A stretch of DNA of 59,831 nucleotides, from assembly GCF_042681825.1 (NCBI RefSeq), contig NZ_JBHUGH010000004.1, positions 1-59,831 of the forward strand. The letters run 5' to 3'. Below, piece after piece: positions 14,610 to 22,320 of this stretch. The notes under the pieces are model-generated. The model made no database searches and had not been told where the DNA came from. It worked only from the letters and a program-made list of their open reading frames with translations. The DNA comes from Halodurantibacterium flavum (GTDB lineage Bacteria > Pseudomonadota > Alphaproteobacteria > Rhodobacterales > Rhodobacteraceae). The position numbers were made by a program, and so were the translations under genes. How positions within the stretch are numbered: position 1 is the first letter of the stretch; every line of letters starts with the position of its first letter.

Positions 14610-16401
14610 TCTCGACTATCTCGCCCATTCCTTCCCGGTGCAGCTCTACGAGCCGTTCTCCGACAGTGAGGGCAATCTGTCGTCGCGGCCAGTCTACCGG
14701 GACGGCCAGCCGGTTGAGAGCCGGGAAGCCGTCGCCCGCCGCGACGAGATGATCGCCCGTTTGGCCAGCCTGCCGCCGGTTCCCGCCGCGCTGGATCAGC
14801 TGATCCAGCATTTTGGCACGGAGCATGTTGCGGAGGTCACGGGACGGTCGCGGCGGATCGTTCGCAAATCCACCCCGGGCGGCATCGACCGGCTCGCCGT
14901 CGAGAACCGCCCGGCCTCGGCCAACCTCGGCGAGGCGCAGGCCTTCATGGATGACGGCAAGCGCGTGCTGGTGTTCAGCGACGCCGGCGGGACGGGCAGG
15001 TCGTATCACGCCGATCTCGCGGCCAGGAACACCCGGCTGCGTGTCCACTATCTGCTGGAACCCGGTTGGCGGGCGGATGCGGCAATCCAGGGGCTCGGCC
15101 GCACCCACCGGACGAACCAGAAGCAACCACCGCTGTTCCGGCCGGTCGCGACGAATGTGAAAGCGCAGAAGCGCTTTCTCAGCACCATCGCGCGCCGCCT
15201 GGACACGCTGGGCGCGATCACGCGCGGCCAGCGCCAGACCGGCGGGCAGGGCCTGTTTCGCCCCGAGGACAATCTTGAATCGCCCTATGCGCGTGACGCC
15301 CTGCGCCAGCTCTATCTCCTGCTGGTGCGCGGCAAGGTCGAAGGGTGCAGCCTGGAAAGGTTCGAGGCGGCAACCGGCCTGAAGCTGATGGACTCGAACG
15401 GCATCAAGGATCAGCTCCCCGGCATCACCACTTTCCTGAATCGGCTGCTGGCGCTCACGATCCAGCTTCAGGATGTGCTGTTCACCGCTTTCGAAGGGCT
15501 GCTGGCCGCTCGGGTCGAGGGCGCCATCGCGTCGGGCACATATGACATGGGGCTGGAGACGTTGCGCGCCGAGAGCTTCATCGTCACCGACCGGCAGGTC
15601 ATCTATACCCATCCCGGCACCGGGGCGGAAACCCGGCTCCTGACCATCACCCGCCGGGAGCGCAACCGGCCGGTCTCTCTGGTCGAGGCCCTGGAGCAAC
15701 TTGACGATCCGCGCGCGAAGCTGCTGATCAACGAGCGGTCCAACCGTGCCGCAGTGCAGATCCCGACCACCAGCATCATGCTCGACGATGGCGACATGGA
15801 ACGGCGCGTGCGGCTGATCCGTCCCATGGAGGCATTCAACATGCCCGTCAGGGCGATGGGCGAGACCCATTGGGTTGAGGTCGACCGGGCAACATTCGAA
15901 GCCGCCTGGAATACAGAGCTTGCCGAGGTGCCGGAATTTGCCGACAGCACGCTGCATATGGTCACGGGCCTTCTGCTCCCGATCTGGAAGCGGCTGCCGA
16001 ACGAGTCCACCCGCGTCTATCGGCTGCAAACCGATACGGGCGAGCGGATCATTGGCCGCCGCGTCTCGCCCGCCTGGGCCGCGAGTGCCTCCGCCAGCGG
16101 CGTCGCGACCAGCTTGACCCCGGATCAGGCGCATGCGGCGCTGATCGAGGGGAAGACGATCCTCGATCTCACCGAGGGCCTCCAGCTCCGCCGCGTCCGG
16201 GTCATGGGCGCATACCGCATCGAACTGTCCGGTTTTACGGACGCGATGCGCGAGCGCCTTACGGCCTGGGGCCTGTTCCACGAGATCATCTCGTGGAAAC
16301 TCAGGATGTTCGTGCCCATCGATGCAGCGGGCATCGCGGTGCTGGACCGGGTGCTGGGCCGATACCCGGTCCAGCGCATCGGTGAGCGAGAGGCGGCATG
16401 A
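14479..16401 (+). CDS. Strawberry-notch-type helicase, 3' part, with transposon-derived start
   Basis: Codons from 14611 on are the last 596 residues of the disrupted methylase/helicase: LDYLAHSFPVQLYEPF..., then QAFMDDGKRVLVFSDAGGTG and IQGLGRTHRTNQ, the helicase C-terminal motifs (Q/R-finger region). The transposon supplies about 44 extra codons from ATG 14479 (MSGCPSAVESRGIMIMPSGD) in frame, with a GGAGG at 14466-14470. A stable C-terminal half could therefore be made. It would lack Walker A and DEAH, so no ATPase activity is expected unless it complements the 5' part. The stop overlaps the next gene's ATG. Confidence 0.8.
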   Translation: MSGCPSAVESRGIMIMPSGDPKMKHHIKDMKRRALHNAGAAYYVLDYLAHSFPVQLYEPFSDSEGNLSSRPVYRDGQPVESREAVARRDEMIARLASLPPVPAALDQLIQHFGTEHVAEVTGRSRRIVRKSTPGGIDRLAVENRPASANLGEAQAFMDDGKRVLVFSDAGGTGRSYHADLAARNTRLRVHYLLEPGWRADAAIQGLGRTHRTNQKQPPLFRPVATNVKAQKRFLSTIARRLDTLGAITRGQRQTGGQGLFRPEDNLESPYARDALRQLYLLLVRGKVEGCSLERFEAATGLKLMDSNGIKDQLPGITTFLNRLLALTIQLQDVLFTAFEGLLAARVEGAIASGTYDMGLETLRAESFIVTDRQVIYTHPGTGAETRLLTITRRERNRPVSLVEALEQLDDPRAKLLINERSNRAAVQIPTTSIMLDDGDMERRVRLIRPMEAFNMPVRAMGETHWVEVDRATFEAAWNTELAEVPEFADSTLHMVTGLLLPIWKRLPNESTRVYRLQTDTGERIIGRRVSPAWAASASASGVATSLTPDQAHAALIEGKTILDLTEGLQLRRVRVMGAYRIELSGFTDAMRERLTAWGLFHEIISWKLRMFVPIDAAGIAVLDRVLGRYPVQRIGEREAA

Positions 16402-17441
16402 TGGCGCGTCTCAATGCCACCGATCTGGCGCAGCGTCTCGGCCGACAGGCCGAGGCGGTGTGCCGCTTCTATCTGTCGAACGGTCGCAAGAATGGCAACT
16501 ACTGGCAGGTGGGCGATGCCCGCAACACGCAGGGGCGCTCGATGTTCGTCCGCCTCGCCGACAGCCCCAAGGGGCCGGCCGGAAAATGGTCCGACCCGGC
16601 GACCGGGGAACATGGCGACCTGCTGGATGTGATCCGGGAATCCCTTGGGTTGATGGACTTCGTCGACATCGCCGAGGAAGCGCGCCGCTTTCTCAGCCTG
16701 CCGCAACTCGATCCCGCACCATCGGCGCCCGGTCGGAAGGCACCCCCGTCACCATCGGGCTCGGCCGAGGCGGCACGACGGCTCCTCGCAATGACGCGGC
16801 CGATTTCGGGCACAGTCGTGAAAACATATCTGCGCAATCGCGGCATTCAGGATTTGCGCGACACCGGCTGCCTGCGCTTCCACCCGAACTGCTACTATCG
16901 GCCCGAAGGCGATGGACCGACCGGGACATGGCCCGCCATGATCGCCGCCGTCACCGACCTCGGCGGCACGGTCACCGGCGCGCACCGCACCTGGCTCGCG
17001 CGCGACGGCTCGGACAAGGCGCCTGTCGAACTGCCGCGCAAGGCGATGGGAGACCTCCTCGGTCACGCCGTCCGGTTCGGCACGGCCGACGACATCATGG
17101 CAGCGGGGGAGGGCATCGAAACCATCCTCTCGCTGCGGCAGATCCTGCCCGTCATGCCGATGGCATCCGCGCTTTCCGCCGGACATCTCGCAGCCATCAT
17201 GTTCCCCTACGGCTTGCGCAGGCTCTACATCGTCCGCGACGACGATCCGGCAGGCGACGGCGCGCGGGACAGATTGATCGACCGCGCAACCGAAGCCGGA
17301 ATCGAGGCAATACCGCTTTCGCCCATGCTGGGGGATTTCAACGAAGATCTCGTCTCGCGCGGGATCGATGCGCTCAGGACGGGCCTCCGGGCGCAACTCG
17401 CCCACCGGGACATCACCCGCTTCCTGATCCCGACGCCATAG
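16398..17441 (+). CDS. Toprim-domain DNA primase-like protein (DUF7146 type)
   Basis: Product of 347 aa coupled to the strawberry-notch gene by an ATGA overlap. The N-terminal half has the NGNYWQVGDARNTQGRSMFVRL and GKWSDPATGEHGDLLDVI segments seen in ICE primase-like proteins. The C-terminal half has Toprim motifs: AAGEGIETILS (Glu about residue 236) and YIVRDDDPAGDGA (DxD about 279-281). Such proteins may prime or process transferred single-stranded DNA. The CHC2-type zinc motif of DnaG is not evident. Coupling implies a joint role with the helicase in DNA metabolism of the element. Confidence 0.75.
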   Translation: MMARLNATDLAQRLGRQAEAVCRFYLSNGRKNGNYWQVGDARNTQGRSMFVRLADSPKGPAGKWSDPATGEHGDLLDVIRESLGLMDFVDIAEEARRFLSLPQLDPAPSAPGRKAPPSPSGSAEAARRLLAMTRPISGTVVKTYLRNRGIQDLRDTGCLRFHPNCYYRPEGDGPTGTWPAMIAAVTDLGGTVTGAHRTWLARDGSDKAPVELPRKAMGDLLGHAVRFGTADDIMAAGEGIETILSLRQILPVMPMASALSAGHLAAIMFPYGLRRLYIVRDDDPAGDGARDRLIDRATEAGIEAIPLSPMLGDFNEDLVSRGIDALRTGLRAQLAHRDITRFLIPTP

Positions 17442-17574
17442 CCTGAAACGGGACGTGGCCGATGGTTCGCCATCGCCATGCGCGTCCGGATGCACCGGCC
17501 ATCGCAAAGGACCGCGCCTCGGCCTTCGAGAGGGCGAGCGGCCCACAAACGCCCCGGCCAGGCAATGCCCGCCT

Positions 17575-17638
17575 CCGGCTAATTTCCGCCGGCGGGGCAG
17601 AGGCCCCGCCTTTGCATCGCGAAAGAAAAATTAGCCGG
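17575..17638 (+). promoter_or_regulatory. Long leader hairpin upstream of DUF2493 gene (copy 1 of 3)
   Basis: The gap 17442-17751 has no gene. It holds a large stem-loop: outer 11-bp arms CCGGCTAATTT (17575-17585) and 17628-17638, and an inner perfect 8-bp stem GGCGGGGC (17591-17598) with 17603-17610 around AGAG. A second perfect hairpin, CCCTCGCG-CGAG-CGCGAGGG, follows at 17654-17673. The first ends 114 nt before the ATG at 17752. Two similar long hairpins occur 115 and 100 nt before other starts (19853, 20674). Confidence 0.6.
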
Positions 17639-17751
17639 ACCCGGCCATCAAGACCCTCGCGCGAGCGCGAGGGCTGCCAGACCGGAGCGCCCGTGGGCTG
17701 GTCGTCGCCACGAAGGCCGCGACGGTCGCGGTCCACCCGATGGAGCATCCC

Positions 17752-18678
17752 ATGAACGCGCAAGACGATTTCGTCCCCGACCACAGTTCGTCCCCGACCG
17801 ACCATATCGTCCGGGATCTGGAACTCTACGGCTATCGTCCCGCCGAGGGCGAAGCCGACCCGAGGCCCGTCCCCGAAGACCGCATCATCCAGGGCGCAGT
17901 CGCCGACATCTTCGACGCCCTCATCTCCACCATGGCCGACACCAGCCTCGATTTCGACCTCGACGAGTTGCTCTGGTCGACCGTCAACATGTTCCACCGC
18001 GCCGTCGAGCGGATCGAGCGCAAGCTCGACGACAATGAGCAAGCGCAGAAACGCCTCCAGCGGGAACAGGACGGCTCCGAGGTGAAATCCGTCCAGCTCG
18101 AAAGCCTCATCGACCTCGGCCAGGCCCTGCTCGATCGCCGCGACAGCATGGAAGTCTTCCGCGAGACCGCCGCCGACATCTTCCTGCGGATCACCGGCAC
18201 GCACTGGGCGCAGCGCTCGGGATCGCGGGTCAACCATCGCCACCTGACCGCCGCGATGATCGACAGCCGCGATTTCCTCGCCGCCAAGCGGCGCGCGGAC
18301 AATGAGGTGCTGTTGCCCACAGGGCCGAAGATCGCCTTCTCGGGCGGTGACACCACCGACCACAAGCTGATCTGGGCCAAGCTCGATCAGGTCCATGCCA
18401 AGCACCCCGACATGGTGCTGCTGCATGGCGGATCGCCGAAGGGCGCCGAACGCATCGCCGCCACCTGGGCCAACAACCGCAAGGTGCCGCAGGTGGCCTT
18501 CAAACCCGACTGGACCCGCCATGCCAAAGCCGCGCCCTTCAAGCGCAACGACCAGATGCTCGACACCCTGCCTATCGGGATCCTGATCTACGCCGGCAGC
18601 GGCATCCAGGAGAACCTGGCCGACAAGGCCCGCAAGATGGGCATCCCGGTCTATCGCATCGAGTCGGGCAGCGCGTAA
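17752..18678 (+). CDS. DUF2493 (YspA-like, SLOG superfamily) protein
   Basis: Product of 308 aa with GGAG 6-9 nt before ATG 17752. The C-terminal domain IAFSGGDTTDHKLIWAKLDQVHAKHPDMVLLHGGSPKGAERIAATW is the DUF2493/YspA SLOG-type Rossmann fold predicted to bind a nucleotide-derived ligand; GGSPKGAE is the ligand loop. The N-terminal half is helical and probably coiled-coil (about residues 85-125). The family is frequent in ICEs and phages and may sense nucleotides or process nucleic acid, but its role here is unknown. Confidence 0.75.
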   Translation: MNAQDDFVPDHSSSPTDHIVRDLELYGYRPAEGEADPRPVPEDRIIQGAVADIFDALISTMADTSLDFDLDELLWSTVNMFHRAVERIERKLDDNEQAQKRLQREQDGSEVKSVQLESLIDLGQALLDRRDSMEVFRETAADIFLRITGTHWAQRSGSRVNHRHLTAAMIDSRDFLAAKRRADNEVLLPTGPKIAFSGGDTTDHKLIWAKLDQVHAKHPDMVLLHGGSPKGAERIAATWANNRKVPQVAFKPDWTRHAKAAPFKRNDQMLDTLPIGILIYAGSGIQENLADKARKMGIPVYRIESGSA

Positions 18679-18849
18679 GCGCTGCCTTCCACATCATAAC
18701 TGCCCGACTGGCAGCGAAAATCCACGCACGGAGCGGAATCGGCAACAATTTCCGCTCCCTCCACTGGCCTGTCCGTGATATGATTCAACTCGCGCCATGG
18801 TGGTGGTGGAAGGCGCGACCGTCAGAGCATTTTGAACGGAGACCCCACC

Positions 18850-19290
18850 ATGATCATTCTCGGCACCTTTATGTCGGTCGCAGCCATTGGCGCAATGTGC
18901 TGGTTGCTTTTCACCCTTGCTGTATTCGCGCTGCCCTTCGCCACCGGCCTATGGACCGGGCTATGGGCCTATGATGTCGGCGCAGGCTGGTTCGGTTCCA
19001 TCCTCATCGGTGGCTTTGCCGCCGGTCTGACCCTCGCCGTCGGTCAGGCCCTGCTGGCACTGATCCCCTTTGTCTGGGCGCGGCTTCTGATCGTAGCGGC
19101 TTTTGTCGCCCCGGCTGCCATTGCCGGCTATCACGCCATCCTGGGGATTGTTCGGCTGACCATGCCGTCGGAAACCTGGCAGGTCGTCTTCGCGGTGGTC
19201 GGTGCGGTCGCGGTCGGTATCACGGCCTTCACGCGCGTCGTTGGAATGGCGGCACCCGGCCCGTCGGACGGAACCCCTGCCCGCAGCTGA
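18850..19290 (+). CDS. Small polytopic membrane protein
   Basis: Product of 146 aa from ATG 18850, with CGGAG 8-12 nt upstream; a TTG at 18832 would be weaker. It is almost wholly hydrophobic, with about four predicted membrane helices (residues 3-30, 37-60, 66-95, 103-125), and ends in a short Pro/Ser-rich tail. No family is recognised. Similar small membrane proteins occur between DUF2493 and DUF736 genes in related elements, which would fit an envelope role during conjugation, but this is only positional inference. Confidence 0.6.
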   Translation: MIILGTFMSVAAIGAMCWLLFTLAVFALPFATGLWTGLWAYDVGAGWFGSILIGGFAAGLTLAVGQALLALIPFVWARLLIVAAFVAPAAIAGYHAILGIVRLTMPSETWQVVFAVVGAVAVGITAFTRVVGMAAPGPSDGTPARS

Positions 19291-19852
19291 GCGGTGCGGG
19301 GCCGTTGGAGCGGGACCTGACCAGGCGCGATCCGCACTGTCCTCGTCATCCAGGTGGGCCGGAACGGGCGGCGGGCTCGGATCGGCGTCAGGCCCTCGTC
19401 GCGGCAGGTTGGGGCGCGGTGGTCGGCGGTGACCGAGCTCGGCGTCGGACCAGACCCGGATGAGGGCGGATGCCGGTGGGGTGGACGGGATGGGATGCGC
19501 GCGCGGCCTGGCAGGGCGGGTGCCAGGCCGGGGAACTTCGATCCGGTTCGACCTGCCGGTTCCTTCCGTTCACCATCCTCTCCATTTTCTTCCTGTCCCG
19601 AGACCGCTCCATACGGCCTCTTCAATGGCCTGATCTGCCCGAAGACCGGCTGCGCCTCGACCGTCTAGGCGCAACAGCGTCGTCGCAACTTTCTTCCCCT
19701 GCCGGCTGCGCCGTCATTCCTCGCGCGGCAAGAAAGTTCCTCCTTTGCCGTCCTCCGGCCCCTTCGGGGTGCGCCGCCGGTCGTCTTCGGCCGGACGATC
19801 GCCATCGAGGCCGCAATGGAGCGGGCTCGAAAACAGCAAACGGAGAAAGACA
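19291..19852. other. 562-bp gap: structured leader region, no gene
   Basis: No family-like open frame is present on either strand. The 3' half holds the long hairpin at 19687-19738, then smaller stem-loops such as CGGCCCCTTCGGGGTGCG near 19758-19775. The next gene starts at 19853, so the right part of this gap is most likely its 5'-untranslated leader. Confidence 0.45.
19687..19738 (+). promoter_or_regulatory. Long leader hairpin upstream of DUF736 gene (copy 2 of 3)
   Basis: Outer arms AACTTTCTT (19687-19695) and AAGAAAGTT (19730-19738) pair perfectly. The stem continues after a left-side bulge with GCCG (19701-19704) and CGGC (19726-19729). It ends 115 nt before ATG 19853. The A/T-armed, GC-cored architecture and distance match the hairpins ahead of 17752 and 20674. 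Confidence 0.55.
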
Positions 19853-20179
19853 ATGGCGACCATCGGCACCTTCAAGAAAACCGCCTCGAACGACTACACC
19901 GGCGATATTGTCACCCTCAGCGTCCAGGTCTCGGGCGTGCGCATCGTCCCCGACACCCGCGCCACCGGCGAAAACGCCCCCAGCCACCGGGTCCTGGTCG
20001 GCCGCGCCGAGATCGGCGCCGCCTGGTCCAAGCGCTCCAAGGAGGGCCGCGACTACCTGGGCCTCAAGCTCGACGATCCGAGCTTCACCGCCCCGATCTT
20101 CGCCAACCTCTTCGACGACGAGGACGGCGAGGGTTACAGCCTGATCTGGTCCCGCTCCAACGGCCGCCGCGGCGACTGA
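19853..20179 (+). CDS. DUF736 family protein (first copy)
   Basis: Product of 108 aa, MATIGTFKKTASNDYTGDIVTLSVQVSGV..., with the DUF736 signature: N-terminal IGTF, central GAAWSKRSKEGRDYLGLKLDDPSF and C-terminal SLIWSR. GGAGAAAG precedes the ATG at 19853. DUF736 genes are strongly associated with conjugative elements and may bind single-stranded DNA or relaxase complexes, though the function is not settled. A diverged second copy lies in the mobilisation operon at 27216. A strong hairpin follows at 20191-20214. Confidence 0.8.
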   Translation: MATIGTFKKTASNDYTGDIVTLSVQVSGVRIVPDTRATGENAPSHRVLVGRAEIGAAWSKRSKEGRDYLGLKLDDPSFTAPIFANLFDDEDGEGYSLIWSRSNGRRGD

Positions 20180-20190
20180 GTGCGGGACAG

Positions 20191-20214
20191 GGCCCCGGCC
20201 GAAAGGCCGGGGCC
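20191..20214 (+). terminator. GC-rich hairpin after DUF736 gene
   Basis: A perfect 10-bp stem GGCCCCGGCC/GGCCGGGGCC with a GAAA tetraloop starts 12 nt after the DUF736 stop. There is no T tract, so it may act as an mRNA 3'-end stabiliser or a Rho-assisted terminator rather than a classical intrinsic terminator. Confidence 0.5.
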
Positions 20215-20339
20215 AACTCCTTGCTCCGACAGACGCGCCGAGACACTGGCGGCGCCAGAGCCGCCGGTGTCATTCGCGCGTGAGGCTCGGGCGTTCTGCC
20301 CGGTCGCTGGTTTACGCCAGCAGAGGATCGACGATGCCT

Positions 20340-20416
20340 GCAAGGGGCAGAGCCCCTCGCCGCCCTCTTCGAATGAAGGGGCAGGGCGACCCCGCCCCCT
20401 CATGCTCCCCCACCCC
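20340..20416. repeat. Intergenic GC-rich repeat, copy 1
   Basis: The segment AAGGGGCAGAGCCCC...GGGGCAGGG..CCCCGCCCCCTCA..CCCCCACCC recurs in diverged form at 21034-21112. Each copy follows a small gene and contains self-pairing GGGGC/GCCCC units. The surrounding gap 20180-20673 otherwise holds the hairpins at 20191-20214 and 20531-20574 and no gene. Confidence 0.45.
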
Positions 20417-20530
20417 GAAAGGGTGTCGGGCCATCAACGGACACGACGCCTGGTCGGCGTCGTGGAACTTCTCTCTCTGACTTCCAAGCCTACGCCAGCC
20501 CATCCGGCGTCAAGGACGTCGCGGCCCCTC

Positions 20531-20574
20531 CAATTTTTCCGACATGCCGCTGCCCGGCATGACAGAAAAATCGG
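20531..20574 (+). promoter_or_regulatory. Long leader hairpin upstream of 20674 gene (copy 3 of 3)
   Basis: Outer arms ATTTTTC (20533-20539) and GAAAAAT (20565-20571), flanked by CC/GG pairs, enclose the inner stem CATGCCG (20543-20549) with CGGCATG (20555-20561). It ends 100 nt before ATG 20674. The form matches the hairpins at 17575-17638 and 19687-19738. Confidence 0.55.
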
Positions 20575-20673
20575 TTCCTCCGCTCGCCGCGTTGCGGCCG
20601 CTTGCGCGGTCCCTGACCGCGGATGGTCAACAGCGTGGGCTTCCTTCGTCAGAGAGACGAAAGGAGATCATCC

Positions 20674-20970
20674 ATGACACAGTACAACATCATCCGCATC
20701 GATGCCGGCAGTGCCGCCTATTGGGCGCAGCTGAAAGACGCATACCGGCTCATCCGGGAGGCCGAGGAGGCGGGTGCACTTACCCTGAAAGCGCCGATGT
20801 ATCTGCACGGAGGCTATGACGAAGACGGCGATGTGATCGTCATCGAGAACCTCGAACCTTTCGACGCCTTCGACGAGGCCATCCGTCGCCTGGAGGCGAA
20901 CGACACCGCGGTCAGGATCCTCGCCGCGCAGCGCCGCACCTATCTCTGCGACGCGCGTCTCAATGCGTAG
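20674..20970 (+). CDS. Small hypothetical ICE protein
   Basis: Product of 98 aa, MTQYNIIRIDAGSAAYWAQLKDAYRLIREAEEAG..., with AAGGAGA 9-15 nt before the ATG at 20674; an in-frame start at 20623 adds unrelated residues. Mixed alpha/beta, acidic, no domain recognised. It is preceded by the third long hairpin and followed by the second GC-rich repeat, so it sits in a repeated leader-gene-repeat unit. Confidence 0.6.
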   Translation: MTQYNIIRIDAGSAAYWAQLKDAYRLIREAEEAGALTLKAPMYLHGGYDEDGDVIVIENLEPFDAFDEAIRRLEANDTAVRILAAQRRTYLCDARLNA

Positions 20971-21033
20971 CGGCGTCCTCGCCTCGTCCGAAAGCCTCGC
21001 TGCCCGGATCGACCGGGCGGCGAGGCTCGCGAA

Positions 21034-21112
21034 AGGGGGCACGCCCCCTCTCCCTGCTCTCCCCATGAGGGGGCAGGGAAACCCCGCCCCCTCAAACACC
21101 CCCACCCATGGG
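21034..21112. repeat. Intergenic GC-rich repeat, copy 2
   Basis: A diverged copy of 20340-20416, best conserved in the part GGGGCAGGG..ACCCCGCCCCCTCA (21065-21093). The gap 20971-21339 holds this repeat, further C-rich sequence and, from about 21270, the promoter/operator region of the XRE gene. No gene is seen in it. Confidence 0.45.
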
Positions 21113-21281
21113 GAAGGGAACGGTTCCCTCCTCCCTTCCCCAAAACCCCATCCCTCGCCCGGCGGGCGGCCTTGCCGCCGCCAGCGAGGTGCCGGAGCCG
21201 GATGCAAGCGAATCAGAGGCGGGCCGGGGTAAGGCAAAGTCTTGCCCGGCACCGATCACAGGTGGATTTTTCCGGTAAATA

Positions 21282-21302
21282 CGACTACTATAGCCGTAGT
21301 TG
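21282..21302. promoter_or_regulatory. Candidate operator dyad upstream of XRE regulator
   Basis: Imperfect dyad C(G/A)ACTAC-N7-GTAGT(T/C)G at 21282-21302, in an AT-richer patch (TTTTTCCGGTAAATACGAC) about 40-60 nt before the start of the XRE gene. The symmetry and position fit a binding site for the regulator itself, as for QseC operators in ICEMlSym. This is inference; the sequence was not compared with known operators. Confidence 0.45.
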
Positions 21303-21327
21303 TAGCGAGTGACCCTGTGCCGGTGGG

Positions 21328-21349
21328 AGGTGATCATGAATGATCACCT
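21328..21349. promoter_or_regulatory. Perfect palindrome spanning the XRE gene start codon
   Basis: AGGTGATCAT (21328-21337) and ATGATCACCT (21340-21349) are perfect 10-bp inverted repeats separated by GA. The right arm begins with the start codon and the left arm contains part of the GGGAGG ribosome-binding site. As RNA it would form a hairpin hiding both; as DNA it is an obvious operator. Confidence 0.65.
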
Positions 21350-21588
21350 CGCATCAAACACGGGCCGCGCGCGCATTACTGGGCTGGACACAGGAGATGC
21401 TCGCCGACAGGGCCAAGGTCTCGCTGACGGCGCTCAAACGCATGGAGTCGGCCAATGGCCTTCGCGTCTATGAAAGCACCGCCGATCAGGTGCGTCGGGC
21501 ATTCGAGGCGGCGGGCGTGTTCTTCATCAACTCCAGCCTGCATATCGGAGTGATGGTCGATGAAACGCGACGGGAAAACAGGCAATAG
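21340..21588 (+). CDS. XRE-family HTH regulator (QseC-like)
   Basis: Product of 82 aa: MITSHQTRAARALLGWTQEMLADRAKVSLTALKRME is a Cro/CI-type helix-turn-helix (residues about 6-45), followed by a short C-terminal part ending in AAGVFFINSS. Size, HTH type and position directly before a small DUF2285 gene and a two-frame activator match QseC, which in ICEMlSym(R7A) switches expression of the antiactivator QseM. The start codon lies in a perfect palindrome (21328-21349), so autoregulation is likely. The QseC assignment rests on synteny and type, not on alignment. Confidence 0.7.
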   Translation: MITSHQTRAARALLGWTQEMLADRAKVSLTALKRMESANGLRVYESTADQVRRAFEAAGVFFINSSLHIGVMVDETRRENRQ

Positions 21589-21714
21589 GGCGTCTCTTGG
21601 AAAATTTCTGTGGTTGCCGAAGCCATGCGCGGAATATTGCCGTTTACCGATCACAGCTTTGCGATACTCTATCTCTCGTTCAATCACCCAGCGTCATGGA
21701 CAGGGGAAGGTCTG

Positions 21715-21978
21715 ATGACGTCGATCTCTTTTCTTGACGAGGCTCCGACCGGGGATCTGCTTACCGACTACGACCGGCGCAATGTGAAACTCTACCTGCG
21801 GCTGCTCGATGCGGAAGCCGATGGTGCGCAGTGGGAAGATGCCGTCGAGGTCATCTTCGGCATCGATCCCGTCATGCAGCCCGAGCGGGCGCGCAAGGTC
21901 CATGACAGTCATCTGGCTCGTGCCCACTGGATGACCGAGCATGGCTACAAGATTCTGCGGCGTGGTCGGCCGAACTGA
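21715..21978 (+). CDS. Small DUF2285-like protein (QseM-type antiactivator)
   Basis: Product of 87 aa, MTSISFLDEAPTGDLLTDYDRRNVKLYLRLLDAEADGAQWEDAVEVIFG.... The pattern LRLLDA..DG..W...VEVIFGIDP..., R.VHDSHLARAHWMTEHGYK.LLR-like, parallels the C-terminal domain of the protein encoded at 22318 (RAVDGQQ..RQREIAEAIFGADRI...). In ICEMlSym(R7A), QseM is a small DUF2285 protein that binds and blocks the quorum-sensing activator and FseA. The same role, keeping excision off, is inferred here. ATG 21715 has GGGGAAGG 5-12 nt upstream. Confidence 0.65.
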   Translation: MTSISFLDEAPTGDLLTDYDRRNVKLYLRLLDAEADGAQWEDAVEVIFGIDPVMQPERARKVHDSHLARAHWMTEHGYKILRRGRPN

Positions 21979-22094
21979 ACCTGGCGTGTTGTCGGCGGCG
22001 CAAGGCGGTTTGCGCGGGGCACATCTTCCCATTGTGGAGAATTGTCGGGATCATACTCCCCTTAAACGTGTGTTCGTTGTGCGGGAGTAATACC

Positions 22095-22319
22095 ATGAGA
22101 CCCGACACGTCGCGCTGGCGCGCATCGTCGTTTTACGACTTCATAGACCGGGCCGGAGTTGATGATCTCGCCTGGGAATGCCTGCGGCGAAACCGCGACT
22201 ACCAGAATGACTATGCCCGGTTGCGCCGCAACAAGGCTTTGGACTTGCCGGTGCCCGAAGAGATGGAGACCCGCTGGGGTTTGCGATTTCGCGGCCCGGC
22301 CGCGCCTGTCCGCCTCTGA
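22095..22319 (+). CDS. DUF6499-type N-terminal part of excision activator (FseA-like, frame 1)
   Basis: Product of 74 aa, MRPDTSRWRASSFYDFIDRAGVDDLAWECLRRNRDYQNDYARL..., typical of DUF6499. GGGAG lies 9-13 nt upstream. In many elements this domain is followed in the same chain by DUF2285; here frame 1 ends at CTC TGA (22314-22319) and the next domain is in the +1 frame without its own start. ICEMlSym(R7A) msi172-msi171 are fused by programmed +1 frameshifting to make FseA, the excision activator, so the same arrangement is proposed. A simple mutation or sequencing error is the alternative. Confidence 0.7.
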   Translation: MRPDTSRWRASSFYDFIDRAGVDDLAWECLRRNRDYQNDYARLRRNKALDLPVPEEMETRWGLRFRGPAAPVRL

Positions 22320-22320
22320 G
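22311..22320 (+). promoter_or_regulatory. Candidate +1 ribosomal frameshift site
   Basis: The sequence is CGC CTC TGA G. If the ribosome pauses at TGA and slips one base forward, reading continues as GAG CAA CCC ATC TTC TGG, the start of the DUF2285 part. A slow stop codon after a CUN codon is the same logic as the prfB (RF2) +1 site. No obvious upstream Shine-Dalgarno-like stimulator was identified with confidence. Confidence 0.5.

Noticed and set aside
14371..16281. Long antisense open frame (636 codons) opposite the 3' helicase part
   Set aside because: It lies wholly over a recognisable helicase domain in high-GC DNA, where antisense frames stay open by codon bias; its translation shows no family features.
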